Assembly: GCF_001421165.1 (NCBI RefSeq)
Contig: NZ_LMKB01000001.1
Span: 329,179 to 393,178 of the forward strand
DNA: 64,000 nucleotides
Direction: 5' to 3'
From: Frigoribacterium sp. Leaf8
Lineage (GTDB): Bacteria; Actinomycetota; Actinomycetes; Actinomycetales; Microbacteriaceae
A program made the position numbers and the translations under genes. This document shows positions 20,940 to 28,390 of this stretch, one piece after another; within the stretch, counting starts at the first letter, position 1, and every line of letters starts with the position of its first letter. The notes beneath the pieces are model-generated. The model saw only the letters and a program-made list of their open reading frames with translations. It was not told the DNA's origin and made no database searches.

Positions 20940-21239
20940 GTGGCGCAGTACATGGACATCGATCTGGAGGCGCTGGCCACGTTGGCGCGCGACCTCCAGA
21001 CCCTGCACACCGACCTGTCGTCGGGCAGCGCCGGCGCCTCCGGTGACGGCGTCGGCTCGCCACGCCTGCAACAGGCCGTCACGGCGTTCGCCGACGACTG
21101 GGCGATCGCGCGCGGGCGGATGCTCGAGTCGATCGCGGCGGTCGGCGCCATGGCCGAGGGCGCGGCGAAGACCTTCACGCAGGCCGAGGACGAGCTGGCT
21201 GCGGCGCTGACCCCGACCGACACGGCGGGTGCGGCATGA
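20940..21239 (+). CDS. WXG100/ESX-like small helical protein
   Basis: The 99-aa product is predicted to be two helices joined by a Gly/Ser turn, with a W-x3-R motif (DDWAIARGRM) in the second helix, as in actinobacterial T7SS-related proteins. It lacks the strict central WxG. The start is GTG at 20940 with GAGGGG upstream; ATG 20952 is an alternative. It is the first gene of a six-gene operon and overlaps the next gene by 4 bp (ATGA). Such pairs usually act as a partner or chaperone for a secreted larger protein. No ESX secretion ATPase lies in the window. Confidence 0.7.
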   Translation: MAQYMDIDLEALATLARDLQTLHTDLSSGSAGASGDGVGSPRLQQAVTAFADDWAIARGRMLESIAAVGAMAEGAAKTFTQAEDELAAALTPTDTAGAA

Positions 21240-22489
21240 GCCGCCCGTGGGACTGGAGCCCGCTCGACCTGGCGTCCGACCCCGTGCCCGGTGATCCGAC
21301 CGAGATCCGGTCGTCGGCCACCTCGGCGCGGGCCACGGGCACCTCGATCGAGACCCAGTCGAGGCGGCTGCGTCGATTGGCGAAGGCCGAGGGGTGGGAC
21401 TCCGAGTCGGGCCGCACCTTCACGACGTCGGCGGAACCGCTCGCCGACGCGATCGACAAGGCGAAGCAGCGCTACCTCGACCTCGCCACGGCGCTGGACA
21501 CCTACGCGGACGGCCTCGAAGAGCTCCAGCGCCAGGCGGACGCCGCGCGCCTCGACGCCGACGAGGCGAAGGAGGCGCGGCGCACGGCCGACAAGTACGT
21601 CGTCCCCGGCGAGACCGACCCGTTCGAGATCGACCGGCAAGAGGCCGCCCGGACGCGGGCCGTCGACCTCGCCGACACCGACCTCGCCGACGCGAAGGCG
21701 GTCATCACCCGCCTGGTCGGCACCGGGGGCGACACGGACGGCGAGTACGGCGCCCTCAACGACCAAGCGATCGCGGCCATCCGCCTGGCGGGTGACGACG
21801 AGCTGCGCGACACGTGGTGGGACGGGGTGAAGCAGGTGGTGCACGACGCCCGCGGGGTGCTGGGGGCGATCAAGGACCTGCTGAACGCGCTCGGGCCGGT
21901 GCTGGCCGTCTTGAGCTTCGTACCGATAATCGGCCCCTTCGCTCTGGGCATCGGAATAGCGGCTGCCGTGCTCCTCCTCGTCATCACCCTTGCTCAGGCC
22001 AGTGCGGGCGACGCAACCCCTGCGGACATCGGGACCGAACTCCTCGGCGTCGGCCTCTCGATCGTCGGCTTGGGGGCTGCCAAGGGAGCACTGGTGGCCA
22101 CATCGGGGATGCGACGATCGATCATCGACTCGGTCAGCGCTCGCGCACTTGCCGGGGTTCCCACCAAGGCCGCAAAACAGGCCCGGCTCGCGGAGCGGCA
22201 AGCCGTTGCCGAGCGACTCGACGCGGTGGCGAGGAACCCCCTCGTCACCAGCCTCGACAATCTGCTCCTGGGTGGGGCCGCCGAGATGTTCGCGATGCGC
22301 CGCCTGGCCGCGGGTGGGCCGAAGGCACGCGAACTGTTTGCTCCCGGCGTCGTTTCAGCCCTCACGAACGGTTTGCTGGGTGCAGGTCAAAACGTCAAGT
22401 CGCTGGTGTCGGCCGGGCAGGACGCAGCCGACATCGCGGCGGGCACCTACTGGACCGAGAAGACGAAAATCCATGTGGGGTCGCTGTGA
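21236..22489 (+). CDS. Probable T7SS-secreted protein with WXG-like N-domain and membrane hairpin
   Basis: The 417-aa product has a helical N-domain (about 1-115) with EGWDSESGRTF, a W-x(n)-SG turn like other WXG/LXG secretion domains, and a coiled coil to about 135. It then has a long hydrophobic hairpin (about 222-262, SFVPIIGPFALGIGIAAAVL) and an Ala-rich C-terminal third with no toxin motif that I recognise. The base composition falls from about residue 220 onward, although the N-terminal part is as GC-rich as the chromosome. That is the usual pattern of a polymorphic effector whose C-terminal end was exchanged. It could equally be a membrane-acting or structural partner. It overlaps both neighbours. 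Confidence 0.65.
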   Translation: MSRPWDWSPLDLASDPVPGDPTEIRSSATSARATGTSIETQSRRLRRLAKAEGWDSESGRTFTTSAEPLADAIDKAKQRYLDLATALDTYADGLEELQRQADAARLDADEAKEARRTADKYVVPGETDPFEIDRQEAARTRAVDLADTDLADAKAVITRLVGTGGDTDGEYGALNDQAIAAIRLAGDDELRDTWWDGVKQVVHDARGVLGAIKDLLNALGPVLAVLSFVPIIGPFALGIGIAAAVLLLVITLAQASAGDATPADIGTELLGVGLSIVGLGAAKGALVATSGMRRSIIDSVSARALAGVPTKAAKQARLAERQAVAERLDAVARNPLVTSLDNLLLGGAAEMFAMRRLAAGGPKARELFAPGVVSALTNGLLGAGQNVKSLVSAGQDAADIAAGTYWTEKTKIHVGSL

Positions 22490-23208
22490 CGTCCGCGGGG
22501 TATGCCTTCACGTTTCCGCACGGGTGGGGTCGCCTGAACCTCGCAATCGATCTCGACAGCGAGATCGAGCGATTCCTCGACGGGGTGACATCGCTGAGTC
22601 GCCAACGAGACGCGCGAAACACGGTTCTGGCCCGTCGGCGTGCAAAGAACACCTATCTGGCGATTTGTTCGCAGGCAAAGCAGGACGGCGTCCTCGACCT
22701 CTTCGTCTTCTCGTCGACCGCCGGGCCATCGATGGGCCCCATGTGCTTGTCCGTCGTGCCCGTGGTGACAAACGAAGCTCGCTCAGGCGTCTCGCTGAAT
22801 GTCGAGGTCGCTCGTTCCCTCGCCGGGCCAACGAGCCTGGTCAGCACCATGAGCACCAGCCAGGGCGACGTCGCACGAGTCCTGGATCGATGGACGGAAA
22901 GCGCCGCACAGTGGGCCAGGACGGCTGAACTCGCGCTTGCACGCCGGGGAATCGCCAGCACGACAGACCTTTCATCCGAGCAACGCCAAGCGCTCGAGGA
23001 GCCCCTCGAAACGGCACGAGTTCATTACATCGTTGACGTTCCCGAGCGGCGTGACTGTGTCCTCCTCATGACCTTCATCGCGACGGGTGGAGTCTTTCTC
23101 TCGCCGCAACTCGCCCACGCCGATGACATCGTGCGTGCTTTCCGCTGGACAATGCCGGCCAGAACCCGACCTTCGTCGACCTCAGCTGAAAGTAAGGCCG
23201 GCTCGTGA
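22486..23208 (+). CDS. Hypothetical protein of the WXG100-like operon (third gene)
   Basis: The 240-aa product begins at GTG 22486, whose GTGA overlaps the previous stop. I recognise no catalytic motif. It begins TSAGYAFTFPHGWGRLNLAI, the F-x-P-x-GW opening seen in soluble proteins beside actinobacterial T7SS-like genes. It ends with a beta-strand pair and a helix (RDCVLLMTFIATGGVF, then IVRAFRWTM). The region is lower in GC than its surroundings (22621-22680 is 34 G+C of 60 by hand count). It could be an immunity protein or chaperone for the upstream effector. That is inference from order only. Confidence 0.6.
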   Translation: MTSAGYAFTFPHGWGRLNLAIDLDSEIERFLDGVTSLSRQRDARNTVLARRRAKNTYLAICSQAKQDGVLDLFVFSSTAGPSMGPMCLSVVPVVTNEARSGVSLNVEVARSLAGPTSLVSTMSTSQGDVARVLDRWTESAAQWARTAELALARRGIASTTDLSSEQRQALEEPLETARVHYIVDVPERRDCVLLMTFIATGGVFLSPQLAHADDIVRAFRWTMPARTRPSSTSAESKAGS

Positions 23209-23813
23209 GCCGGGCGATGTCGACGCCATTCGTCCTACGGCCACGATGGCGCCACTACGCACGAAACGCCGTCATCTCGGGCGGGTCGACGAGCCTCATC
23301 CCGTTCACCGTCCGGGACTCGGCGGTGGGCTGGGCTCTTGCCGCAGTCGTCCTGGTGTTCGTTCTCGGCGGCATCTGCCTCTACATGGTGACCACCCGCG
23401 TCGTCTTGCACGACGACGGGTTGAGCTACTCGCGCTTCTTCTTGACTCGACATGTCCCCAGGACTCGTCCGACGGCCGGAATCTTCGCCACTGTGGATGG
23501 TCCTCGACCCGTTCTTCGTCTCATCCTGGGACGGGGCAAGCAGCCAATCGTGCGGCTGACGGGTGCCTACTGGGCCACCCCTGACCTGGAACGGATCGCG
23601 CGCCACTTTCCCCTCAGGTACTCCAACGGCAATGGCCTGCTGAGCCCAGCAGAAGCAGACGCCCTCGCACCAGGCATGCTGTCGCCCCCACAACGACACC
23701 CTTGGGCGACCCTCGTCATCGCCGTTTCCCTGACCATGATCGCCGCGGTCCTTCTTGGCATCATCATCTGGTCGCTCTGGGCTCCCCCTGTCGTCGCGGC
23801 GGCGAGTGCATGA
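23205..23813 (+). CDS. Membrane protein of the WXG100-like operon, paralogue of the sixth gene
   Basis: The 202-aa product starts at GTG 23205, overlapping the previous stop by 4 bp. Topology: a short cytosolic opening (RPRWRHYARN), one or two membrane helices (about 35-65), a roughly 95-residue PH-like beta domain, and a C-terminal helix (about 165-192, LVIAVSLTMIAAVLLGIIIW). The same layout and several matching segments occur in the gene at 24373-24963 (RPRWRHY/RPTWPHF, a GKQPIVRLT/GKGRRLVLT strand, DLERIARHF/QLLEIAQHA), so the two are diverged duplicates. An immunity role for membrane proteins next to an effector is possible but unproven. Confidence 0.6.
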   Translation: MSRAMSTPFVLRPRWRHYARNAVISGGSTSLIPFTVRDSAVGWALAAVVLVFVLGGICLYMVTTRVVLHDDGLSYSRFFLTRHVPRTRPTAGIFATVDGPRPVLRLILGRGKQPIVRLTGAYWATPDLERIARHFPLRYSNGNGLLSPAEADALAPGMLSPPQRHPWATLVIAVSLTMIAAVLLGIIIWSLWAPPVVAAASA

Positions 23814-24376
23814 GACCCGACCGAGACCTGGAATTGACCATCCATCACTCATCCTTCTGGCGACCACTCTTCGGCGTGGCAGGCCAGGGGCCTCCCGATG
23901 ACTCGCATCCGCTTGCCGGACTGCGGACGACCTTGGAGGAACAAGGCGCGATAGCCGCGTTCGTGGCCTCCGGGCGTCAGGACTCGGGCCCGGTCGCCTG
24001 GGCCGCCCTCTACGTCGCCGAAGACGACCATCCGATAAGAGAAGGCCTGCTGAGGGAGTCCCTCATCGCGAGCTCGACATGCCTGGCGCCACCATCCGTC
24101 GCAACCCTCGGAACGCACCTCGGAAGCGCCCACCGAATCCAGGCCATCCGCCTTGTGCCTCTGCAGGGACTCTCGCGCCCCGCCGCCACGGGCCAGGTGA
24201 CCTGGACGTGGTTGCAGGAGGGCACGTCGACCCGCGTCATCTTGATCGCGGAAGCTCCCTTTCCCCACCCATTCTCCGAGGTCGTCCGCCTCATGGACGA
24301 GCTCGCGGAAGGTCTTTCGTGGCATCTCACGAACGACCCTCCGTCAGACACCACCCCAGAGGAAGAAGAACCATGA
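23810..24376 (+). CDS. Hypothetical protein of the WXG100-like operon (fifth gene)
   Basis: The 188-aa product starts at ATG 23810 (ATGA overlap). It is soluble and mixed alpha/beta, with a beta pair near the end (TGQVTWTWLQEGTSTRVILI) followed by a helix ending LAEGLSWHL. The strand-turn-helix ending resembles the end of the gene at 22486 (VLLMTFIA..., IVRAFRWTM). So the operon may hold two pairs of related soluble plus membrane proteins: 22486+23205 and 23810+24373. No motif allows a functional call. Confidence 0.55.
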   Translation: MRPDRDLELTIHHSSFWRPLFGVAGQGPPDDSHPLAGLRTTLEEQGAIAAFVASGRQDSGPVAWAALYVAEDDHPIREGLLRESLIASSTCLAPPSVATLGTHLGSAHRIQAIRLVPLQGLSRPAATGQVTWTWLQEGTSTRVILIAEAPFPHPFSEVVRLMDELAEGLSWHLTNDPPSDTTPEEEEP

Positions 24377-24963
24377 CCAGCAGCCCCCTCCCGCCCGCCA
24401 TCACCTACCGACCGACGTGGCCGCACTTCTGGGCGAAGGCCAAGGGCCGGGTGTTCCTCGTCCCCCTCGCCTTCCTCGTGTGCATCAACCGGATGGGCGT
24501 CTCCGCCCTGCCCTACCTCGTGGCGGGGGTGGTCGTGATGGCCGTGGGCCTGGGGATCTACCTTCGGACGACGACCCTCTCGGTCTCGGGCACGGCGGTC
24601 ACCCGTCGGCGGTGGGGACGCACGACGACCGTCGCCCTGGACGGCGACCACCAGGGCATCCTCTGCATGCTCAACCAGGGCGTGCAGACGCTCGGATACC
24701 TCGCCGTCCGGGACGGCAAGGGCCGCCGACTCGTCCTCACCGAGGCCAACTGGCCCGGAGGACAACTGCTCGAGATCGCCCAGCACGCACGACTCACGAT
24801 CATGCCGGCCGATCAGGTCTTCTCGGGCAGGAAGGCCGCCGCCATCGTGCCCGGGATCGTCCCGCTGACGACCCGACGTCCGGTGCTCTGCGCCCTCGTG
24901 GCGCTCGCAGGCCTGATCGCCGTCGTCGTGCCGATCGCCATGGTGACGGCCGGCGCGGCCTGA
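24373..24963 (+). CDS. Membrane protein of the WXG100-like operon (sixth gene), PH-like domain
   Basis: The 196-aa product starts at ATG 24373 (ATGA overlap). It has a pair of N-terminal helices (about 25-60), a PH-like beta domain (TLSVSGTAVTRRRWGRTTTV through RLVLTEANWPGG) and a C-terminal helix (about 168-192). It is a diverged paralogue of the 202-aa protein at 23205. Unlike that gene it has the normal high GC of the chromosome (24541-24600 is 43 of 60 by hand count), so it may be the older, resident copy. It ends the operon. Confidence 0.6.
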   Translation: MTSSPLPPAITYRPTWPHFWAKAKGRVFLVPLAFLVCINRMGVSALPYLVAGVVVMAVGLGIYLRTTTLSVSGTAVTRRRWGRTTTVALDGDHQGILCMLNQGVQTLGYLAVRDGKGRRLVLTEANWPGGQLLEIAQHARLTIMPADQVFSGRKAAAIVPGIVPLTTRRPVLCALVALAGLIAVVVPIAMVTAGAA

Positions 24964-25102
24964 TCGCTCCGGGAGGACACCGCCGTCTGGACGAGACACC
25001 GCGGCATGCGGCGGCGTCACGTCCACTCGACGGTGCGGCGGGCTGACAAGCGGGCGCGCGGCGCGTCACGTGCACGAAACAGGGGGCTGGCAGGATGTGC
25101 CG

Positions 25103-25966
25103 GTGACCCACGAACCCCTCGACGAGTCGCGCCCCGGCACCACCCCCGCCGCCCGCGCCGACGACGTCACCCGCACCTCCTCCCCCACCCCGACCGCGAG
25201 CATGTCCCGCGCCGCGAGCTCCGAGCGGAACGCCGTCGGCAGCGACGACGGGCCCACCCCCGAGTCCTCCCCCGCGGGCCTGCCGGACGCCGCGACCCCG
25301 GACGCCGCAGCCCCCGCCCGGCACGGCATCGACGACCCCGCCCTGACCGGCTCGGTCGAGACCGTCGACGTCAACAAACACACGCTCGCCGAGAACGTGA
25401 TGGGCGTCGTGACCGGTGTCTTCCTCGCCTCGTTCGGGCTCTTCCTGCTCAAGACCAGCGGGGCCGTGTCGGGCGGCACGGCCGGTCTCGCCCTGCTGAC
25501 GAGCTACGCCACGGGCTGGACCTTCGGCGTGCTGTTCGTCCTCGTCAACGTGCCGTTCTTCGCGCTCGCCGTGTGGAAGAAGGGCTGGCCCTTCACCCTG
25601 CGGACGATCCTGACCGTCGTCATGCTGTCCGCCTTCTCGTACCTGCACCCGCTGATGTTCGACATCGACGGGATCGACCCGATCTACGGAACCCTCGCCG
25701 GCAACCTGCTCGTCGGCGTCGGCCTGCTCATCCTGTTCCGGCACGGGGCCAGCCTCGGCGGGATCAACATCCTCGCCCTGGTACTGCAGGAACGCGCCGG
25801 GCTGCGCGCCGGCTACGTCCAGATGGGCTTCGACGTGGTCATCGTGCTGACCTCGTTGACCGTCGTCTCGCCGTGGATCGTGCTGCTCTCGGCCCTCGGC
25901 GCCGTCGTGTTGAACCTCGTGCTCGCGATGAACCACAAGGCCGGCCGGTACGTCGGACACACGTGA
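25103..25966 (+). CDS. YitT family membrane protein
   Basis: A roughly 287-aa product. After a disordered Ser/Pro/Ala-rich head of about 90 residues it has five to six membrane helices with the YitT motifs LASFGLFLLKTSGAVSGGTA and LFRHGASLGGINILALVLQE. YitT proteins of this short class (DUF161 part only, lacking the C-terminal DUF2179 domain) are of unknown function. The start is uncertain. GTG 25103 has AGGAT six bases upstream, GTG 25070 would add 11 residues, and ATG 25202 would remove most of the disordered head. The first flanks show no terminator that I trust. Confidence 0.8.
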   Translation: MTHEPLDESRPGTTPAARADDVTRTSSPTPTASMSRAASSERNAVGSDDGPTPESSPAGLPDAATPDAAAPARHGIDDPALTGSVETVDVNKHTLAENVMGVVTGVFLASFGLFLLKTSGAVSGGTAGLALLTSYATGWTFGVLFVLVNVPFFALAVWKKGWPFTLRTILTVVMLSAFSYLHPLMFDIDGIDPIYGTLAGNLLVGVGLLILFRHGASLGGINILALVLQERAGLRAGYVQMGFDVVIVLTSLTVVSPWIVLLSALGAVVLNLVLAMNHKAGRYVGHT

Positions 25967-26079
25967 TCACACCTTTCTGCCAGACTTCCGTGCACGACCG
26001 GTCTGTTTGAGGCATTCTCGTCTCGAAGCGGTCACTTTCTTCTTTCACGTCCCCGGACGTCACACCACCTAGGAGTCCC

Positions 26080-26349
26080 ATGTCCAACAACACCGCCATG
26101 CCCCAGTCCGCCGGCACCGCCGCGGGCTACAACGTCCTCGCGATCGTCGGGTTCATCCTGGCCTTCGTCTTCAGCCTCGCCGGCCTCATCGTCAGCCTGA
26201 TCGCCCTGTCGCAGATCAAGAAGACCGGCGAGCGCGGCCACGGCCTCGCCCTGGCCGGCGTGATCCTCAGCGCCGTCTTCCTCGTCGGCGGCATCATCAT
26301 CGGCATCTCGGCGTTCAGCGCCGGCATGGCATCGGTCCAGACCTACTAG
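26080..26349 (+). CDS. DUF4190-type small membrane protein
   Basis: The 89-aa product has a short polar head (MSNNTAMPQSAGTAAGYN), then two membrane helices. The first carries NVLAIVGFILAFVFSLAGLI. They are joined by SQIKKTGERGHGLALAG, the hallmark of DUF4190 proteins. These are abundant in actinobacteria and have no assigned function. AGGAG lies 8 nt before the ATG. A terminator hairpin follows 34 bp after the stop, so it is probably monocistronic. Confidence 0.85.
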   Translation: MSNNTAMPQSAGTAAGYNVLAIVGFILAFVFSLAGLIVSLIALSQIKKTGERGHGLALAGVILSAVFLVGGIIIGISAFSAGMASVQTY

Positions 26350-26382
26350 GTCGATCGACCCGGCGCACGAGCCGGGGAGCAC

Positions 26383-26421
26383 AGGAGGCGCGGTGTCTGC
26401 AGAGCAGGCACCGCGCCTCCT
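26383..26421 (+). terminator. Terminator hairpin made of an AGGAGGCGCG pair
   Basis: AGGAGGCGCGGTG (26383-26395) pairs perfectly with CACCGCGCCTCCT (26409-26421) around a 13-nt loop, just past the DUF4190 gene. It has the same 13-bp arms as the rpoC terminator at 78-120. Confidence 0.75.
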
Positions 26422-26828
26422 TCGCGTCGCGGGCCCGTAGGCCCGATCACGCACAGGGCTCAGCCCTGCGGGGGGCCCCGCCCTACGGGGGGGGGTTCAG
26501 CCCTGCGGGGGATCGCGGTCGTCGGGGGTCGCCGTTAGCGTGTGGGCATGCGACGGTGTCTCGGCGAGGTGGAGGGCACACGCGCTGTGCCGTCCTCTCC
26601 GGGGCCACCCCGGGGCACGCAGATCGACCACGGCACCGCTCCGCAGGCCGGTGACCGCGCTCCGCGCGGCTCGCGGCCCGCACCGATGCACGAGTCGCCG
26701 AGGCACCGCCGCAGCCACCCCACCGCACCCGCCGCGGACGCAGGCGGGTCACCCCCGACACGGACTCCGCACCCGCCCCGGCGGCACCCGACCGCGACCC
26801 GCGCGGCCGGCGGTCGGACGACAACCGG
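26422..26828 (+). other. Non-coding region before the reverse transcriptase, possible structured RNA
   Basis: About 400 bp with no convincing gene. It holds several small hairpins: GGGCC-cgta-GGCCC near 26431, CAGGGCT-c-AGCCCTG near 26454-26468, and CCGGGG-cca-CCCCGG near 26600. A 13-bp direct repeat CAGCCCTGCGGGG occurs at about 26461 and 26498. A possible -10 box TTAGCGT lies at about 26534-26540. Retron reverse transcriptases carry their msr-msd RNA just upstream, so this is the place to look. I cannot identify the paired a1/a2 ends or the branching G. A 94-codon open frame here (26548-26832) is low-complexity and probably not a gene. Confidence 0.3.
26788..26817 (+). repeat. Hairpin just before the reverse transcriptase start
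   Basis: CCGACCGC (26788-26795) pairs perfectly with GCGGTCGG (26810-26817), loop 14 nt, ending 11 bases before the GTG. It could mask the ribosome binding region or be the last stem of an upstream non-coding RNA. Confidence 0.4.
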
Positions 26829-28199
26829 GTGACCGCCCACTCCCCCGCGTCCGCCGTGGGCGCCCGCGAGCCCGATCCGGGTCCCGATGCCGTCGCGACC
26901 GCCCTCGCCGACGCCCTGCTCGCGGCCGAGTGGACCGTGGGTGCACTGGCCGCCGCCGCAGGCGAGGCCGTCGACGGGCCGGCAAGGTTCTGGCGTCCCC
27001 TCGCCCGCGACCTCGTCCGCGCCCTGCCCCGGGCACCGCACGACGACCCCCGCACGCTCACCGCCCACATCCGCCGCGATCCGGCCTTCACCGAGGCGGT
27101 GACCGAGGCCAGGAAGCGCGGCCGGCCCCTGCGCATCGTCCACCACGTGCCCGTGACGCAGGAGGCGCGCTCGGCCGACCCGCGCCTCCTGCGTCTGGGC
27201 ACCGTGGCCGACGTCGCCCGACTGCTGCACCTGACCGTGGGCGAGCTCGACTGGTTCGCCGACCCCGGCCGGTGGAACCGCCGGATCGAGCGAGGTCCGC
27301 TGCAGCACCACCGGTACGAGTGGCGGGCACGGCCCGGACGCACGCCGCGGCTGCTCGAGGTGCCCGGGTTCCGCCTGCGCGACCTGCACCGCGTCGTGCT
27401 CGACGAGGTGCTGGCGGCGGTGCCGCTGCACGACGCGGCGCACGGCTTCGTCCCGGGGCGCAGCGCCGTCACCGGCGCGCGACGGCACGTCGGCCGAGAG
27501 GTCGTCATCGCCCTCGACCTGACCTCGTTCTTCGCCCGGGTCACCGCCGGGCAGGTGTTCGGCGCGCTGCGCCGCGAGGGCCTGCCGGACGCCGTCGCCC
27601 ACGTGCTCACCGGGCTCTGCACGACCTCCGTGCCGCCGGGCGTGCTGTCGCGCATGCCGCCGGGCGGCAGCCCCGAGCAGCGGTTCGCCCTGCGTCACGC
27701 GCTCTCGGCCGCCCACCTCGCCCAGGGGGCGCCGACCTCGCCGACCCTCGCGAACGTGGCGGTGCGGAGGCTCGACTCGCGGCTCGCCGGCTACGCCCGG
27801 GCCGCGGGAGCGACCTACACGCGGTACGCCGACGACCTGGCGTTCAGCGGCGACGGCACGCTGGCGGGGCGGGCCGACGCGTTCGTGCGGGGCGTCGGAC
27901 GCATCGTCGGCGACGAGGGACACCTGCTGAACCCGACGAAGACCCGGGTGCGCGGAGCGGCCACGCGACAGGTCGTCACCGGCGTGGTGGTCAACGCGGG
28001 CACGAACACGATGCGCTCCGAGTACGACCGGCTGCGGGCCGTGCTGCACAACGCCGCCACCACCGGGCTCGAGGCGCAGAACCGGGCCGGGCACCCGGAC
28101 TTCGCCGCTCAGCTCTGGGGGCGCATCGGCTGGGTCGAGCAGCTGAACCCCGGGCGCGGCGCCCGGCTGCGCGCCGCCTTCGCGCGCGTCCCCCGGTGA
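26829..28199 (+). CDS. Retron-type reverse transcriptase
   Basis: The 456-aa product is an RNA-directed DNA polymerase with intact active-site motifs. It has AAHGFVPGRS near residue 203, the first catalytic Asp in IALDLTSFF (D230), QGAPTSPTLAN (from Q299), YTRYADDLAFS (YADD at 333-336), NPTKTRV, and VTG at 383-385 followed by VVNAG. VTG after motif 5 and the ending GRIGWVEQLNPGRGARLR resemble retron and retron-like enzymes, including the myxobacterial type. The N-terminal 160 residues are a helical extension. The start is GTG 26829. No maturase (group II intron), Cas1 or toxin-like partner lies beside it. A defence role is family knowledge, not shown here. Confidence 0.88.
   Translation: MTAHSPASAVGAREPDPGPDAVATALADALLAAEWTVGALAAAAGEAVDGPARFWRPLARDLVRALPRAPHDDPRTLTAHIRRDPAFTEAVTEARKRGRPLRIVHHVPVTQEARSADPRLLRLGTVADVARLLHLTVGELDWFADPGRWNRRIERGPLQHHRYEWRARPGRTPRLLEVPGFRLRDLHRVVLDEVLAAVPLHDAAHGFVPGRSAVTGARRHVGREVVIALDLTSFFARVTAGQVFGALRREGLPDAVAHVLTGLCTTSVPPGVLSRMPPGGSPEQRFALRHALSAAHLAQGAPTSPTLANVAVRRLDSRLAGYARAAGATYTRYADDLAFSGDGTLAGRADAFVRGVGRIVGDEGHLLNPTKTRVRGAATRQVVTGVVVNAGTNTMRSEYDRLRAVLHNAATTGLEAQNRAGHPDFAAQLWGRIGWVEQLNPGRGARLRAAFARVPR
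27155..27195. repeat. Perfect inverted repeat inside the reverse transcriptase gene
   Basis: GACGCAGGAGGCGCG (27155-27169) and its exact reverse complement (27181-27195) are separated by 11 nt. Both arms contain the dispersed 10-mer AGGAGGCGCG. In the protein the arms encode TQEAR and PRLLR in the linker before the polymerase domain. A 15-bp perfect hairpin inside a coding region is unusual. Confidence 0.8.
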
Positions 28200-28254
28200 C
28201 CGGCGCCGCGCCTCCTGACCGGCGCCGCGCCTCCTGGCCGGCGCCGCGCCCCCT
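28198..28254. repeat. 19-bp tandem repeat, three units
   Basis: The unit GACCGGCGCCGCGCCTCCT is repeated at 28198-28216 and 28217-28235, with a third copy (three changes) at 28236-28254. The first unit includes the last two bases of the reverse transcriptase stop. Each of the first two units carries the AGGAGGCGCG motif on the minus strand. Confidence 0.85.
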
Positions 28255-28263
28255 GACGACGAA

Positions 28264-28325
28264 CGCACCGCGTTCCGTGCACCGCACCGCGACGAGATCG
28301 GGTGTGGTGCACGGAACGCGGTGCG
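28264..28325. repeat. Compound palindrome, type X copy 1
   Basis: Arms 28264-28288 and 28301-28325 pair at 24 of 25 positions around a 12-nt loop. The outer 20 bp are perfect. The arm begins CGCACCGCGTTCCGTGCACC. A second copy lies at 43732-43791 with 22 of 24 arm bases identical. It lies between the convergent reverse transcriptase and flgE genes. Confidence 0.85.
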
Positions 28326-28331
28326 GAGGGT

Positions 28332-28390
28332 GCGGCGGGCTGCCGCCGGCCGCTGGCGACCAGCGGCCAGCGGCGGGCTGCCGCCGGCCG
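28332..28390. repeat. 21-bp direct repeat at the flgE end
   Basis: A 21-bp sequence starting GCGGCGGGCTGCCGCCGGCC occurs at 28332-28352 and again at 28370-28390. Each copy is self-complementary in its centre, and the hairpin GCTGG-cga-CCAGC lies between them. The second copy abuts the flgE stop, so it may form part of the flgE terminator. Confidence 0.7.

Noticed and set aside
20940..24963. A complete type VII secretion system
   Set aside because: No EccB, EccC, EccD, EccE or mycosin-like gene lies in the window. Only a probable partner and substrate are present.
24977..25018. Terminator after the WXG-like operon
   Set aside because: A 9-bp imperfect stem (ACACCGCCG with CGGCGGCGT) can be drawn, but GC-rich intergenic DNA gives such pairs by chance.
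26548..26832. 94-codon frame just upstream of the reverse transcriptase, overlapping it by 4 bp
   Set aside because: The ATGA/GTGA-style overlap and a TTAGCGT box upstream are tempting, but the product is Pro/Arg/Thr-rich with no structure and looks like a GC-rich artefact. I kept the region as possible non-coding RNA.
26829..28199. Group II intron maturase or diversity-generating RT
   Set aside because: No maturase X or HNH domain, no intron ends, and no template/variable repeat pair or target gene with a C-type lectin end was seen. The VTG motif and ending fit the retron-like group better.
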